DNA from: Desulfobacteraceae bacterium
Lineage (GTDB): Bacteria > Desulfobacterota > Desulfobacteria > Desulfobacterales > SKZT01
Assembly (NCBI GenBank): GCA_011389745.1
Contig: JAABTQ010000006.1
Location: 62,001 to 126,000 of the forward strand
Direction: 5' to 3'
DNA: 64,000 nt
In this document: positions 1 to 7,788 of the stretch, piece by piece
Numbering within the stretch: the first letter of the stretch is position 1
Layout of the letters: each line of letters starts with the position of its first letter
Notes under the pieces: model-generated
What the model saw: the letters and a program-made list of their open reading frames with translations, nothing else
Database searches by the model: none
Told to the model about the DNA's origin: nothing
Translations under genes and position numbers: made by a program

Positions 1-606
1 TTGATCAAGCAGTCGCACCACTTCTTCTGCCTCGTCAATATTTTCCCGTGTGAACGTATAAACAAATACAGCCCTTGGATCATCTTTGTACTTGTCGATC
101 TGACTGATCAGCATGTTTTCAGCGCCACGTATACGACGGCTCGTATTATCGTTTCCCCAAACGGAAATATGAATCCGGTATCCAATCTGTTCGGAAAGTT
201 TCTTTAAACCGTTGGTGGCAATGGCTCCCAGAGGAATCTTCTGATAACAGATTTCGCAAAGTTCCGGCACTAGTGACGGTTCGGCTCCGGCAAGCACCAC
301 ATAAGTAATCCCTCGTTCTTTTTCCGTTTGCATAAGTTTTTGCCATGCCTCGGGACTGCGGTTGTCGTTGGTAAATTGTTTTTCCCCCTCGTAATAGTAA
401 CATCCTTCACACCGGATGTTGCACCGGGTTGTCATATCATAAGTGGACTCACGAAGAAAAAAATATTTCCGAACCTTTTCCCATCGATCTTTGACCATGG
501 GATCTTCCAGAATCTCCGAAAACTTCCACGCATTTTCATTTTGAATCTTCAATTTGTTTTCACCGTCGTTTTCCGTGGCATACACGTCGAACATACTCCC
601 TGTCAT
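1..606 (-). CDS. Radical SAM protein (C-terminus beyond window edge)
   Basis: Open reading frame that enters from the left edge and starts at ATG 606. Its first 202 residues carry a radical SAM cluster motif CNIRCEGC (CX3CX2C) about 55 residues in, followed by a core strand with the sequence TYVVLAGAEPS. It binds a 4Fe-4S cluster and would generate the 5'-deoxyadenosyl radical; the substrate is unknown. The ATG overlaps the stop of the upstream acyl carrier protein by four bases (ATGA), so the two are translationally coupled and this enzyme belongs to the lipid locus. No B12-binding domain precedes the motif in the visible part. The missing C-terminus prevents subfamily assignment. Confidence 0.85.
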   Translation of the reverse strand, partial: MTGSMFDVYATENDGENKLKIQNENAWKFSEILEDPMVKDRWEKVRKYFFLRESTYDMTTRCNIRCEGCYYYEGEKQFTNDNRSPEAWQKLMQTEKERGITYVVLAGAEPSLVPELCEICYQKIPLGAIATNGLKKLSEQIGYRIHISVWGNDNTSRRIRGAENMLISQIDKYKDDPRAVFVYTFTRENIDEAEEVVRLLDQ

Positions 607-863
607 TTGTCCATTTTTTTTTGGATATATTCGGAAATGAACCGAACAGTTGTCAGCTTTGGATAATCATCCTCATCGATTCTGATCCCGTATTCATCCT
701 GAAGAACCAATGCAACCGTGGCAAGATCCATACTGTCAATACCTACTTCATCCACAAGATCCACATCCGGTTCAAAAGTTTCAGGGGTGACATCTTCCAG
801 CTTCAATTCATGAATCATCACCTGGGCGACACGAAGAATAATTCTGTCGATTTCCTCGGGCAT
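603..863 (-). CDS. Acyl carrier protein
   Basis: Small acidic protein of 86 residues with the 4'-phosphopantetheine attachment motif GIDSMDL; Ser44 is the predicted carrier serine. It would tether growing acyl or polyene chains for the synthase and tailoring enzymes of this operon. It lies 12 bases downstream of the hotdog protein gene and overlaps the partial radical SAM gene by four bases, so all are probably co-transcribed. It is distinct from the second ACP at 4776-5042, which suggests two carrier steps or two chain pools. A housekeeping AcpP role is unlikely given the context. Confidence 0.9.
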   Translation of the reverse strand: MPEEIDRIILRVAQVMIHELKLEDVTPETFEPDVDLVDEVGIDSMDLATVALVLQDEYGIRIDEDDYPKLTTVRFISEYIQKKMDK

Positions 864-875
864 TCTTTACTCTCC

Positions 876-1241
876 TTATAGGTTTTGTTCGGATCTTTCC
901 ACAATCATCGTACCGCTGCATGCAAGATCCCCTTTTACCATAATCTTAAACAAATAATGATCGGAACTCTCTACAGATGAAGTAATAGTCAATTCCATTG
1001 TATCGCCGGGTCTGATCACCTGTTTAAACCGGACCCTTCGAATTTCGGATATCTCCCGGCTGCCTGTATTTACTTTTTGAATAGCATCAAATACCATAGC
1101 CAACTGAGCAATACCCGGCAAAATCGGATCACCGGGAAAATGACCGGAAAACCATAATGAATCCGCTTTAACACTTGCTTTGCAGGTAATTTCATTTTCC
1201 CCGAAATGATCAGGATCGGTTATTAAATGCCAAGGGTACAT
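876..1241 (-). CDS. FabZ/ApeI-like hotdog protein lacking the catalytic acid
   Basis: A 121-residue single hotdog domain. The motif GHFPGDPILPGIAQLA around residues 33-48 matches 3-hydroxyacyl-ACP dehydratases and especially the LPGxAQL form of ApeI-type proteins of aryl-polyene loci. His34 is present. FabZ has a catalytic Glu fourteen residues after this His; here that position (residue 48) is Ala. It may be a non-catalytic partner, a modified dehydratase, or a thioesterase-like protein. It sits between a B12-radical SAM gene and an ACP gene. No clear ribosome-binding site is seen before ATG 1241, so the start is moderately certain. Confidence 0.75.
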   Translation of the reverse strand: MYPWHLITDPDHFGENEITCKASVKADSLWFSGHFPGDPILPGIAQLAMVFDAIQKVNTGSREISEIRRVRFKQVIRPGDTMELTITSSVESSDHYLFKIMVKGDLACSGTMIVERSEQNL

Positions 1242-1259
1242 GTGTTACTTTTTGTTTTA

Positions 1260-2609
1260 TTAACGAATTAAAAACTCCCAAAGTGGTCCTGAAAACCCGC
1301 GATCGTAAATTTTTGAAAGTGTCAGAGCTGCTTTGTCACCCCCTGCTCCGATGATCCAATTGGGTCGGGACCCGGCTTTTTTCATAATGAGATCAACAGC
1401 TTTGTCCATATCAATTGCTAAAGGACGGTAAAAAACAGGTTCGAGCAAGTTTTGCGTTTTTTTAATCTGACCCTCTTTGGCAGCAATCTCTTGCAGGGCC
1501 GTGTAAGGGTAAATTCGCATGCCGCAAAAAAGAAATAGGACAGTTTTGTTTAATTTGTCAATATTTGAAAGTGTTTCCGTGACAGAATCATCAGTTTCGC
1601 CGGGACCTCCAAAAATAAAATAATGGGCAACATAAAGGCCGGCATCAACAGCTTTATGATGAGCCTGAAAAACGTCGGCTGTTTTAAACGGTTTCCGATA
1701 GTTGGCAAGCACGGGATCGCAAAGCGATTCGGTTCCGAATTCCACGTGGGTCAGGCCGGAATCCGCCAGAATTTTGAAATAGTCTTCCGGAGGTTTCGTC
1801 GGTGCAAAAAAAGCTCCCCATGGTATCGATACACCTGCCTTTTGAAAAGCCATGGCCACCTGGATACTATGGAGATAATCCACATTGAAGGCCGAGTCCG
1901 TCACAAAAAAATATTTTGCACCGGCCTTCTGAAACCGTACCGCCGTTTCCGCCACCTCATGGGGTGGTGCCAGGCGAAGATTTTTCCCTTCGATATGCGG
2001 ATACGTGCAATATACACACCTGAAAAGGCATCCTCTCTTGGTTTGGATGTTTAACATCCCGCCCTTTTTTAAATAAAAATCTACATGACTGCTATCAGCA
2101 TGGAAAACTCTCGGGAATGCCTTGCACCATGGATCGGGAATAGCATTTTTTGAACCCTTGATTATCAGTCCTGGAATTCCGGATAAATCCTTTTGTTTTT
2201 CAAGCCGATCCAGTAAAAGCGATAAACGCTCGCCCTCCCCGATAATTCCATAATCCGCCTTCAGAATATTCATCAACTCATGGGCAAATATGGTAAAACC
2301 GCTTCCTCCTAAAACCAGAGGTGCTTTTGAGCATGCCCGAATAACCTTTGCCAGTTGAACATAATAACCGGTAAAGCTCTTAGGATCCGTAATGTCGATA
2401 TTGTCGATGTTTCGAATGGAAAGCCCGATGATATCCGGCTGAAAATCATCGATGCCCCCTTTTAACGCCCGGTCATCTTCAAAAAGATTCATATCCAGGA
2501 TTTCAACCTGATGATTCGCCGATATGGCTTGGCAGACATAATCAAGACCCAATGGATAGACAGGATGTGGGCTGGTTAGCCTATTTGCGGAAACAAGTAA
2601 TACTTTCAT
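1260..2609 (-). CDS. B12-binding-domain radical SAM protein, lipid locus
   Basis: About 449 residues. The N-terminal half (about 1-150) has the Rossmann-like layout of B12-binding radical SAM proteins (VLLVSAN, PLGLDYV, PDIIGLSI, PLVLGGSGF, YGIIGEGE). The canonical B12 DxHxxG signature is not evident. The radical SAM motif CLFRCVYC gives cluster cysteines 194, 198 and 201, and the C-terminal barrel contains the HYFIFGGPGET strand typical of the superfamily. Likely chemistry is methylation, ring formation or C-C bond formation on an ACP-bound or free lipid; this is inferred from context. TTG at 2612 is an alternative start directly before ATG 2609. It follows the ketosynthase gene by seven bases. 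Confidence 0.85.
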   Translation of the reverse strand: MKVLLVSANRLTSPHPVYPLGLDYVCQAISANHQVEILDMNLFEDDRALKGGIDDFQPDIIGLSIRNIDNIDITDPKSFTGYYVQLAKVIRACSKAPLVLGGSGFTIFAHELMNILKADYGIIGEGERLSLLLDRLEKQKDLSGIPGLIIKGSKNAIPDPWCKAFPRVFHADSSHVDFYLKKGGMLNIQTKRGCLFRCVYCTYPHIEGKNLRLAPPHEVAETAVRFQKAGAKYFFVTDSAFNVDYLHSIQVAMAFQKAGVSIPWGAFFAPTKPPEDYFKILADSGLTHVEFGTESLCDPVLANYRKPFKTADVFQAHHKAVDAGLYVAHYFIFGGPGETDDSVTETLSNIDKLNKTVLFLFCGMRIYPYTALQEIAAKEGQIKKTQNLLEPVFYRPLAIDMDKAVDLIMKKAGSRPNWIIGAGGDKAALTLSKIYDRGFSGPLWEFLIR

Positions 2610-2616
2610 CAATTCA

Positions 2617-4779
2617 TCAGGTTATGGCGATCGCTGTAAGAAATTTTCCAAATCCGAGAACCAAAATTCCTTTTTTATCAAGTGAACCATCAGTTTTTCC
2701 GCTGAGGCTCCCGGGGATTTTACCTGTTCTTTTAAAAACCGATGCCAGGGCCACAGCCACGGCGGAAGCCGATGCAAATTCACCAATCAGCAGGCGGTAA
2801 TCAATGATGGGGCACCTGCAACCAGTAAATTTTAAAAAATTTTTAAGTTGCTCTTCTCCCCGATTTCTGAAGGCCATGGGTATTCCGGCAAAAATTGCTC
2901 CAAAACAATTGTCAATTTCATTGCCGCCCAGTTTTTCCGCCAGAAATGAAACAATGTCCGGATCATGGTCCGCATTTCCAAAAAAAACCGGAAGAATTAT
3001 GGGCTTGTTCTGTTCCTGCGATTTGACCAGACAAATGGCTCCGCCGCCATCGGAGCGTGTTCTTTCCATCGCTACTGAACGATCAAACAAAGGAGAAAAA
3101 TGAACATGATATTCATCAGCCCCCAACACCAGAAGCGGGTCGGATATGTCATCAGCCATAAGACTTGCGGTAAAAAGAGCTTGTTCAAAGGAATAATCTC
3201 CCCCGGTGGTCGTCACATTGGGTCCAACGGCATTAAAATACATGGCTGTTTGACCTGCAGGCGCATTGTGAACCGATCCGATAAAATCCGTTGGACTGGG
3301 AAACTTTTCATCAGAATCATACAGTTTTTTTAAAAAATCGTATGTTTCTGAAAGCGGGCCCCATCCGGTACCCCAAAAAACAGATGACGGTTTTTCAAAA
3401 CACCCTGAATTTTCAAAGGCTGAGGATGCAAGAGCCATGGCCATACGGGGAAGTCTTTTCAAACGACGAACCAGAGATGGCTGGATTAATCCCGAAATAT
3501 CGACATGGCCAGGCAATCCTTTACAATTTTTGCCGGAAACAAGCCTATCCAAAGTCTTTTTCATGTCCCCTGCCCCGGTAATACAGGCACTACCGATAAC
3601 AGCCAAAGGGGCAAGGCTTTTCGGGGCAACATTCCTATCCTTTCGGCAATCCCCAACGATTATCGATGCATTATTGCCCCCAAAACCAAATGAATTGGAT
3701 AATGCTGCATTTACTTTTACCCGGACAGGATTTTTCAACGGTTCGATATCCATTGCAGGATCAGCATTGCAAAAGCCGGTATTTGCAGGAATAACCCCAT
3801 TTGCGACAATCAGGGCACAAATCACGGCTTCAACAGCTCCGGATGCGGCAAGAGAGTGCCCCAAAGCCCCCTTAACAGATGATAGTAACGGCATGTCACT
3901 TTTAAACACCTCCTTGACCGCCTTTGCTTCGCAAAGATCATTGTCAATGGTGCCGGTGCCGTGTAAATTAATATAATCGATGTCTGAAATTGTGATGCCC
4001 GCATCATGAATGGCTGCTTTCATGGCTTTGACGGCTCCCCTGCCCTCCGGGTCGGGTGTTGTCGGATGGTATGCATCACAGGACAATCCACCTCCCAATA
4101 ATTCAGCAACGGCGTTTTCAGGTACGTTTTTATCGGCCACAAGATATAGCATGGCCGCGGCTTCTCCCACGGACATTCCTCTGCGGTTTTTGTCAAACGG
4201 ATGGGCACCTTCAGGATCAATGAGCTGTAAAGATTTAAACCCGTAATAGGTCAGGCGACAGAGCGAATCGGCCCCACCGGCAAGTACACGCCTGGCCGGT
4301 CCGCATCTTAGCATCTCCATGGCAAGTTTGATCGCAGCAGTTCCTGATGAACATGCATTAGAAACAGTAATGACCGGTCCTTTGCAACAATATTTTGCTG
4401 CAATATACTCCGCTACAGTCCCGGCGCCATGATAAAGAAATTTTTCAGGATCATGAATCCCGTTTTTCAAGTGGGTTTCGGTGGTCAAAATCCCTCCGGT
4501 GGTCACACCGATGATCACGGCATCGATTGTCCCGGGTAACCGTGCCATGGCCTCATCGGCCGCTGCAAGAGCCAACTGGTGGGTTCTGGGGATTTGAATG
4601 TTTCCGAACAAATCAGGTATTTGACCTGCGGGAAGAAGCTGATCTTCGGAAATGCTGAACAGATTCGGCATCCCAAGAGCTGTGTCCGAATTTTCAATCA
4701 GGGTTTGAAGACGGTCCACTCCCCGACCGGCAGGTGTAATCACCCCCATTCCGGCGATAAAAACCCGGATACCTGTCAA
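2617..4779 (-). CDS. Fused beta-ketoacyl synthase plus chain-length-factor-like domain
   Basis: 720 residues holding two thiolase-fold halves. Residues 1-380 are a complete ketosynthase with catalytic Cys143 (VSNACSSG), His273 (NLHGTGT) and His308 (GALGHS), and a C-terminal FGFGGNN loop. Residues 390-720 resemble the Ketoacyl-synt_2 domain of APE chain-length factors: the cysteine region reads TTTGGDYSF with no Cys, and the two histidine motifs are absent. The likely job is decarboxylative chain extension with length control by the inactive half. The start is TTG 4779, overlapping the ACP stop; the next ATG would remove the first strand RVFIAGMG, so TTG is preferred. KS and CLF are usually separate genes, so the fusion is notable. 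Confidence 0.88.
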   Translation of the reverse strand: MTGIRVFIAGMGVITPAGRGVDRLQTLIENSDTALGMPNLFSISEDQLLPAGQIPDLFGNIQIPRTHQLALAAADEAMARLPGTIDAVIIGVTTGGILTTETHLKNGIHDPEKFLYHGAGTVAEYIAAKYCCKGPVITVSNACSSGTAAIKLAMEMLRCGPARRVLAGGADSLCRLTYYGFKSLQLIDPEGAHPFDKNRRGMSVGEAAAMLYLVADKNVPENAVAELLGGGLSCDAYHPTTPDPEGRGAVKAMKAAIHDAGITISDIDYINLHGTGTIDNDLCEAKAVKEVFKSDMPLLSSVKGALGHSLAASGAVEAVICALIVANGVIPANTGFCNADPAMDIEPLKNPVRVKVNAALSNSFGFGGNNASIIVGDCRKDRNVAPKSLAPLAVIGSACITGAGDMKKTLDRLVSGKNCKGLPGHVDISGLIQPSLVRRLKRLPRMAMALASSAFENSGCFEKPSSVFWGTGWGPLSETYDFLKKLYDSDEKFPSPTDFIGSVHNAPAGQTAMYFNAVGPNVTTTGGDYSFEQALFTASLMADDISDPLLVLGADEYHVHFSPLFDRSVAMERTRSDGGGAICLVKSQEQNKPIILPVFFGNADHDPDIVSFLAEKLGGNEIDNCFGAIFAGIPMAFRNRGEEQLKNFLKFTGCRCPIIDYRLLIGEFASASAVAVALASVFKRTGKIPGSLSGKTDGSLDKKGILVLGFGKFLTAIAIT

Positions 4780-5042
4780 TTGATCGTCTCAGGAGAATTT
4801 TGACGAATATGCTCGGCCAGTGCGTTCAGGCTGGCAAAAACCTTAGCGCCCAATTCTTTGCTGTCGATTTTTACCGCATAATCCCTCTCAATCATCATGA
4901 CCAGTTCCAGGATATCAATTGAATCAATGCCCAGTTTTCCTCCGATCAGCTGTTCATTTACATCGATGTCTTCCGCATCAATATCGACAAGATTTAACGT
5001 TTCAACCACTTTTTGTTTTAATTGGTCGACAAGTGTAGTCAT
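4776..5042 (-). CDS. Acyl carrier protein, first gene of minus arm
   Basis: 88 residues from ATG 5042, with the phosphopantetheine motif LGIDSIDI (Ser41). An in-frame extension up to 5102 exists but does not look ACP-like and would overlap the promoter region, so the internal ATG is preferred. The stop overlaps the TTG start of the ketosynthase gene, implying translational coupling and that this ACP serves that enzyme. It is the promoter-proximal gene of the minus-strand lipid operon. Confidence 0.88.
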   Translation of the reverse strand: MTTLVDQLKQKVVETLNLVDIDAEDIDVNEQLIGGKLGIDSIDILELVMMIERDYAVKIDSKELGAKVFASLNALAEHIRQNSPETIN

Positions 5043-5100
5043 TTTTTCTCTACTATTTGCAATTAGGGTCATTCTAAAAAGATAAGCGCATTGAGTTGCC

Positions 5101-5147
5101 ACTTTACATAAAAGACGTTTTATTATAGTAAAGTTGACACTTTACAT
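5101..5147. promoter_or_regulatory. Palindromic operator-like site between divergent arms
   Basis: GTAAAGT (5128-5134), TGAC spacer, ACTTTAC (5139-5145) forms a perfect 7+4+7 inverted repeat. The extended half ACTTTACAT occurs twice, at 5101-5109 and 5139-5147. The array sits between the minus ACP operon and the plus dehydratase operon and looks like a binding site for a dimeric repressor. The regulator is not identified; no TetR or MarR gene is adjacent. Confidence 0.5.
5122..5127 (-). promoter_or_regulatory. Candidate -10 box for the minus-strand lipid operon
   Basis: Read on the minus strand this is TATAAT, directly abutting the palindrome at 5128-5145, so a bound dimer would block it. 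No good -35 hexamer lies 16-18 bases upstream. It would give a leader of about 70 bases before ATG 5042. Confidence 0.35.
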
Positions 5148-5153
5148 TTATTA

Positions 5154-5621
5154 ATGTTGATTTTCAATCACTTTTTCAAAACAAAGGTTTCTAACGCAGT
5201 GAATATCGATATCGAAAGGCTTCTTCCCCACCGTGACGCAATGAAACTGGTGAATAAAATTGTCAAGGTTGATGAGCACATGGCGATAACCGAATCCGTT
5301 GTAACCAAAAACTGGCCCCTGATTGAAAAAAATAATGTCAATTGCCTTGTACTGATTGAACTGGTAGCTCAGACCTCGGCAGTCTGTATTGGCTGGAAAG
5401 AACTCGTGGATAACCAGGAGGATGTGGGTGGAAAGGGATGGCTGGTGGGAATCAAATCGGCATCTTTTTTTACCGGCGGTATCCCGTTGAATACCCATAT
5501 TATGACAGAAACTTACATTAATTTCACCATGGACAATTATACGGAAATTCGGGGGGAGTCCAAAGCAGGCAATGTTGTTCTGGGCAAAATCATTCTTCAG
5601 GTGTTGAAAAATATCATTTAA
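5154..5621 (+). CDS. ApeP-like 3-hydroxyacyl-ACP dehydratase
   Basis: Hotdog-fold protein whose start region contains IERLLPHRDAMKLV, the LLPHR signature of the ApeP-like dehydratases found in aryl-polyene clusters. It would dehydrate 3-hydroxyacyl-ACP to the trans-enoyl form each cycle. The given start is ATG 5154, which lacks a ribosome-binding site and lies next to the operator. GTG 5199 (15 codons later) follows an AAAGG at 5184-5188 and may be the true start, giving about 140 residues. It is the first gene of the plus arm, before FabG, matching the dehydratase-reductase pairing of APE loci. Confidence 0.75.
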   Translation: MLIFNHFFKTKVSNAVNIDIERLLPHRDAMKLVNKIVKVDEHMAITESVVTKNWPLIEKNNVNCLVLIELVAQTSAVCIGWKELVDNQEDVGGKGWLVGIKSASFFTGGIPLNTHIMTETYINFTMDNYTEIRGESKAGNVVLGKIILQVLKNII

Positions 5622-5646
5622 GTAAATTGGAAATTAAACAAAAAAG

Positions 5647-6372
5647 ATGAATCAAAAAGTTGCGATTGTCACAGGCGCTAGCCGTGGAATCGGTCGCGCT
5701 ATCTCATTGGAGCTTGCCCGATCCGGTTATTTTATTGTAATCAATTATCAAAATAATATACACGCCGCCGAAAAAACCCTTGAAATGGTCAGGGAATATA
5801 ACAGCGATGGTGAATGCGTTCAATTCGATGTATCCAGCGCGGAACAAACCCGGATTGCCATTGAAAACATCACCTCCCGATTTGACAACATCGATATACT
5901 GGTCAACAATGCAGGAATCACCTCAGATGACCTTTTTCTTATGATGTCTGAAAACAGTTGGGATTCGGTGGTCAATACCACCCTGAAAGGATTTTATAAT
6001 GTGACCCGCCCCGTATTACAGCATATGGTTGTTCAAAAACATGGTGCAATTGTATCCATGGCATCCGTTGCGGGAATCATGGGCAACAGAGGACAGGCAA
6101 ATTATGCGGCAGCCAAAGCCGGTTTAATCGGTGCAAGCCGGTCGGTGGCCTATGAGGTTGCCCGATTGGGTGTTCGTGTTAATGTGGTGGCACCTGGACT
6201 GATTGATACCGACATGATGCGGGATTTACCGGTCAAAAATATCAAAACCCTGATTCCCATGGCAAGAATCGGAAAGCCGGAAGAAGTGGCAAAAGTGGTC
6301 AGATTTTTATGTTCCGACGATGCCTCCTATGTCACCGGCCAGGTAATCTCCGTCAATGGAGGCATGTTTTGA
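5647..6372 (+). CDS. fabG: 3-oxoacyl-ACP reductase, FabG family
   Basis: 241-residue short-chain dehydrogenase. The N-terminal cofactor loop TGASRGIG, the NNAG motif, the catalytic Ser of VSMASVAG and the Tyr-x-x-x-Lys of NYAAAKAG are all present, and the protein ends in the usual GQVISVNGGMF. It reduces 3-oxoacyl-ACP with NADPH in the cytosol. It lies 25 bases after the dehydratase gene and just before the LolA-like gene. In this context it is more likely the dedicated ketoreductase of the lipid/polyene pathway than the housekeeping FabG. Confidence 0.93.
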   Translation: MNQKVAIVTGASRGIGRAISLELARSGYFIVINYQNNIHAAEKTLEMVREYNSDGECVQFDVSSAEQTRIAIENITSRFDNIDILVNNAGITSDDLFLMMSENSWDSVVNTTLKGFYNVTRPVLQHMVVQKHGAIVSMASVAGIMGNRGQANYAAAKAGLIGASRSVAYEVARLGVRVNVVAPGLIDTDMMRDLPVKNIKTLIPMARIGKPEEVAKVVRFLCSDDASYVTGQVISVNGGMF

Positions 6373-6373
6373 T

Positions 6374-7075
6374 ATGATGGGTTTGTTATTAAAATCATTC
6401 AACCTGATTATCAATCCTGCAAAATCTGCCCAAAAGAGCACAGGGCTTAAAAGGTCGATTTCCTGTTTGTTAGCAGGTGTCCTCTGTGCCATGATCTTTT
6501 TTGTTTTTATCGGATGGGCCGACACGTGGGAAACTATCCGCCATAAATCCGGTAACATTGAAACTGTACGGGCTGATTTTCTGCAGGAAAAGCATCTAAA
6601 AATTCTCTCAAAGCCCTTAATTTCTAAAGGCTCACTATATTTCAAAGCTCCCCGTTCACTCAGATGGGAATACAAATCACCTGTGCCAAGTGTTCTCCTG
6701 ATGCACGACGGGAAAATCCTTCGTTTTGTCAAATCCGGCGAGGGTTTTTTCCGTGATTCCGGTATGAAACTTCAGGCCATGCAAGTGGTCATGGATGAAA
6801 TCACCCTTTGGCTAAGCGGCCGGTTTCAGGACAATCCCAATTTCAACGCCGGCCTGGAGCCCGGCCCCAAAATTATTCTGACCCCTAAAGAAAACACATT
6901 AACACCTATCATATCCCGCATCGAATTAATGCTTTCGGACAGGCCCGGGGTCATCAACACCGTCACCATATTCGAAGACGAGGATTCATTGACCAGATTG
7001 ATATTTAAAAATGCCATACTAAATGAACCACTCAATGATTCCATATTTGAAGAAATTTCCTCAAATGTTCATTAA
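6374..7075 (+). CDS. LolA-like outer-membrane lipoprotein carrier-type protein
   Basis: 233 residues with a hydrophobic export segment near residues 28-48 and then a LolA-type region: FLQEKHLKILSKPL, the SKGSLYFKAPRSLRWEY strand pair, and SVLLMHDGK. This indicates a periplasmic concave beta-barrel that carries a lipid or lipoprotein. LolA-like genes are regular members of aryl-polyene loci, where they are thought to move the product or its carrier to the outer membrane. ATG 6374 is chosen because a GGAGG lies 11 bases upstream; an ATG at 6356 lacks one. The gene starts one base after the fabG stop. Confidence 0.75.
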   Translation: MMGLLLKSFNLIINPAKSAQKSTGLKRSISCLLAGVLCAMIFFVFIGWADTWETIRHKSGNIETVRADFLQEKHLKILSKPLISKGSLYFKAPRSLRWEYKSPVPSVLLMHDGKILRFVKSGEGFFRDSGMKLQAMQVVMDEITLWLSGRFQDNPNFNAGLEPGPKIILTPKENTLTPIISRIELMLSDRPGVINTVTIFEDEDSLTRLIFKNAILNEPLNDSIFEEISSNVH

Positions 7076-7085
7076 TCCTGGAACG

Positions 7086-7775
7086 ATGACTCCCAAATCC
7101 TGTAACAGGTTATTGCATCTAATTTATTTTTTTTTGATACCAGTCTTTTCAACTGTTTCATGCAGCCATATACCCAAAATTTATAAGGCCGAATTCACCG
7201 ATCCTGCTCAAATCCTTGAAAGATGCCATGCCGTATTTCCTGATGGAGACCGGCGCTTTGTCCATTCCATTGAGGCGGAATTAGGCGGAGGAAACAATGC
7301 GTTCATGCTGGGCATCACCCGGATTTCCCCGCAGAATCGAACCATATGGGCTGTCGTTATGACTTTTGAAGGTATGGTGCTCTTTGACGCTGTTCATAAT
7401 GATTCAATGGTCATCAACCGCGCGATCCCTCCTTTTGATTCGGATTTTTTCGCTCAGGGTCTTATGAAAGATATTCGTCTGATATTTTTTGAACCTGAGC
7501 AACATCCGGTTGAAATCGGCACACTGCTTTCCGGAGAAAGCATATGCCGTTTTCATACCCATGAAGAAATGATTACGGATGTGACCATCGGACAACACAG
7601 CCATGTAACGATCAACAGATATCATCGCCAACGATTGCATCGTAGTGTCCGGCTTCATAGGGGAGAAACACAAAGTGACCCATCCATTTTTCAAAAACTT
7701 GAACTGATTGCCCACGGTCCTGTAAAATACAAAATGGAACTTAACCTTTTGGAAGCTGAATTTTTAAACGAATAG
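7086..7775 (+). CDS. Probable outer-membrane lipoprotein of the lipid/polyene locus
   Basis: 229 residues from ATG 7086. The N-terminus is a basic stretch, a hydrophobic core (LLHLIYFFLIPVF) and STVSC, a plausible lipobox, followed by a soluble domain of about 200 residues with no motif I can name. Its size, lipobox and place directly after a LolA-like gene resemble the DUF3261-type lipoproteins of APE clusters; this is a positional analogy rather than a proven homology. It may receive the locus product at the outer membrane. An in-frame upstream start (7023) would overlap the LolA-like gene and bury the signal peptide. Confidence 0.65.
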   Translation: MTPKSCNRLLHLIYFFLIPVFSTVSCSHIPKIYKAEFTDPAQILERCHAVFPDGDRRFVHSIEAELGGGNNAFMLGITRISPQNRTIWAVVMTFEGMVLFDAVHNDSMVINRAIPPFDSDFFAQGLMKDIRLIFFEPEQHPVEIGTLLSGESICRFHTHEEMITDVTIGQHSHVTINRYHRQRLHRSVRLHRGETQSDPSIFQKLELIAHGPVKYKMELNLLEAEFLNE

Positions 7776-7788
7776 GTATATTGGATAT

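Noticed and set aside
3437..3976. A 179-codon plus frame inside the KS-CLF gene
   Set aside because: Antisense shadow of a strongly supported enzyme with conserved catalytic motifs.
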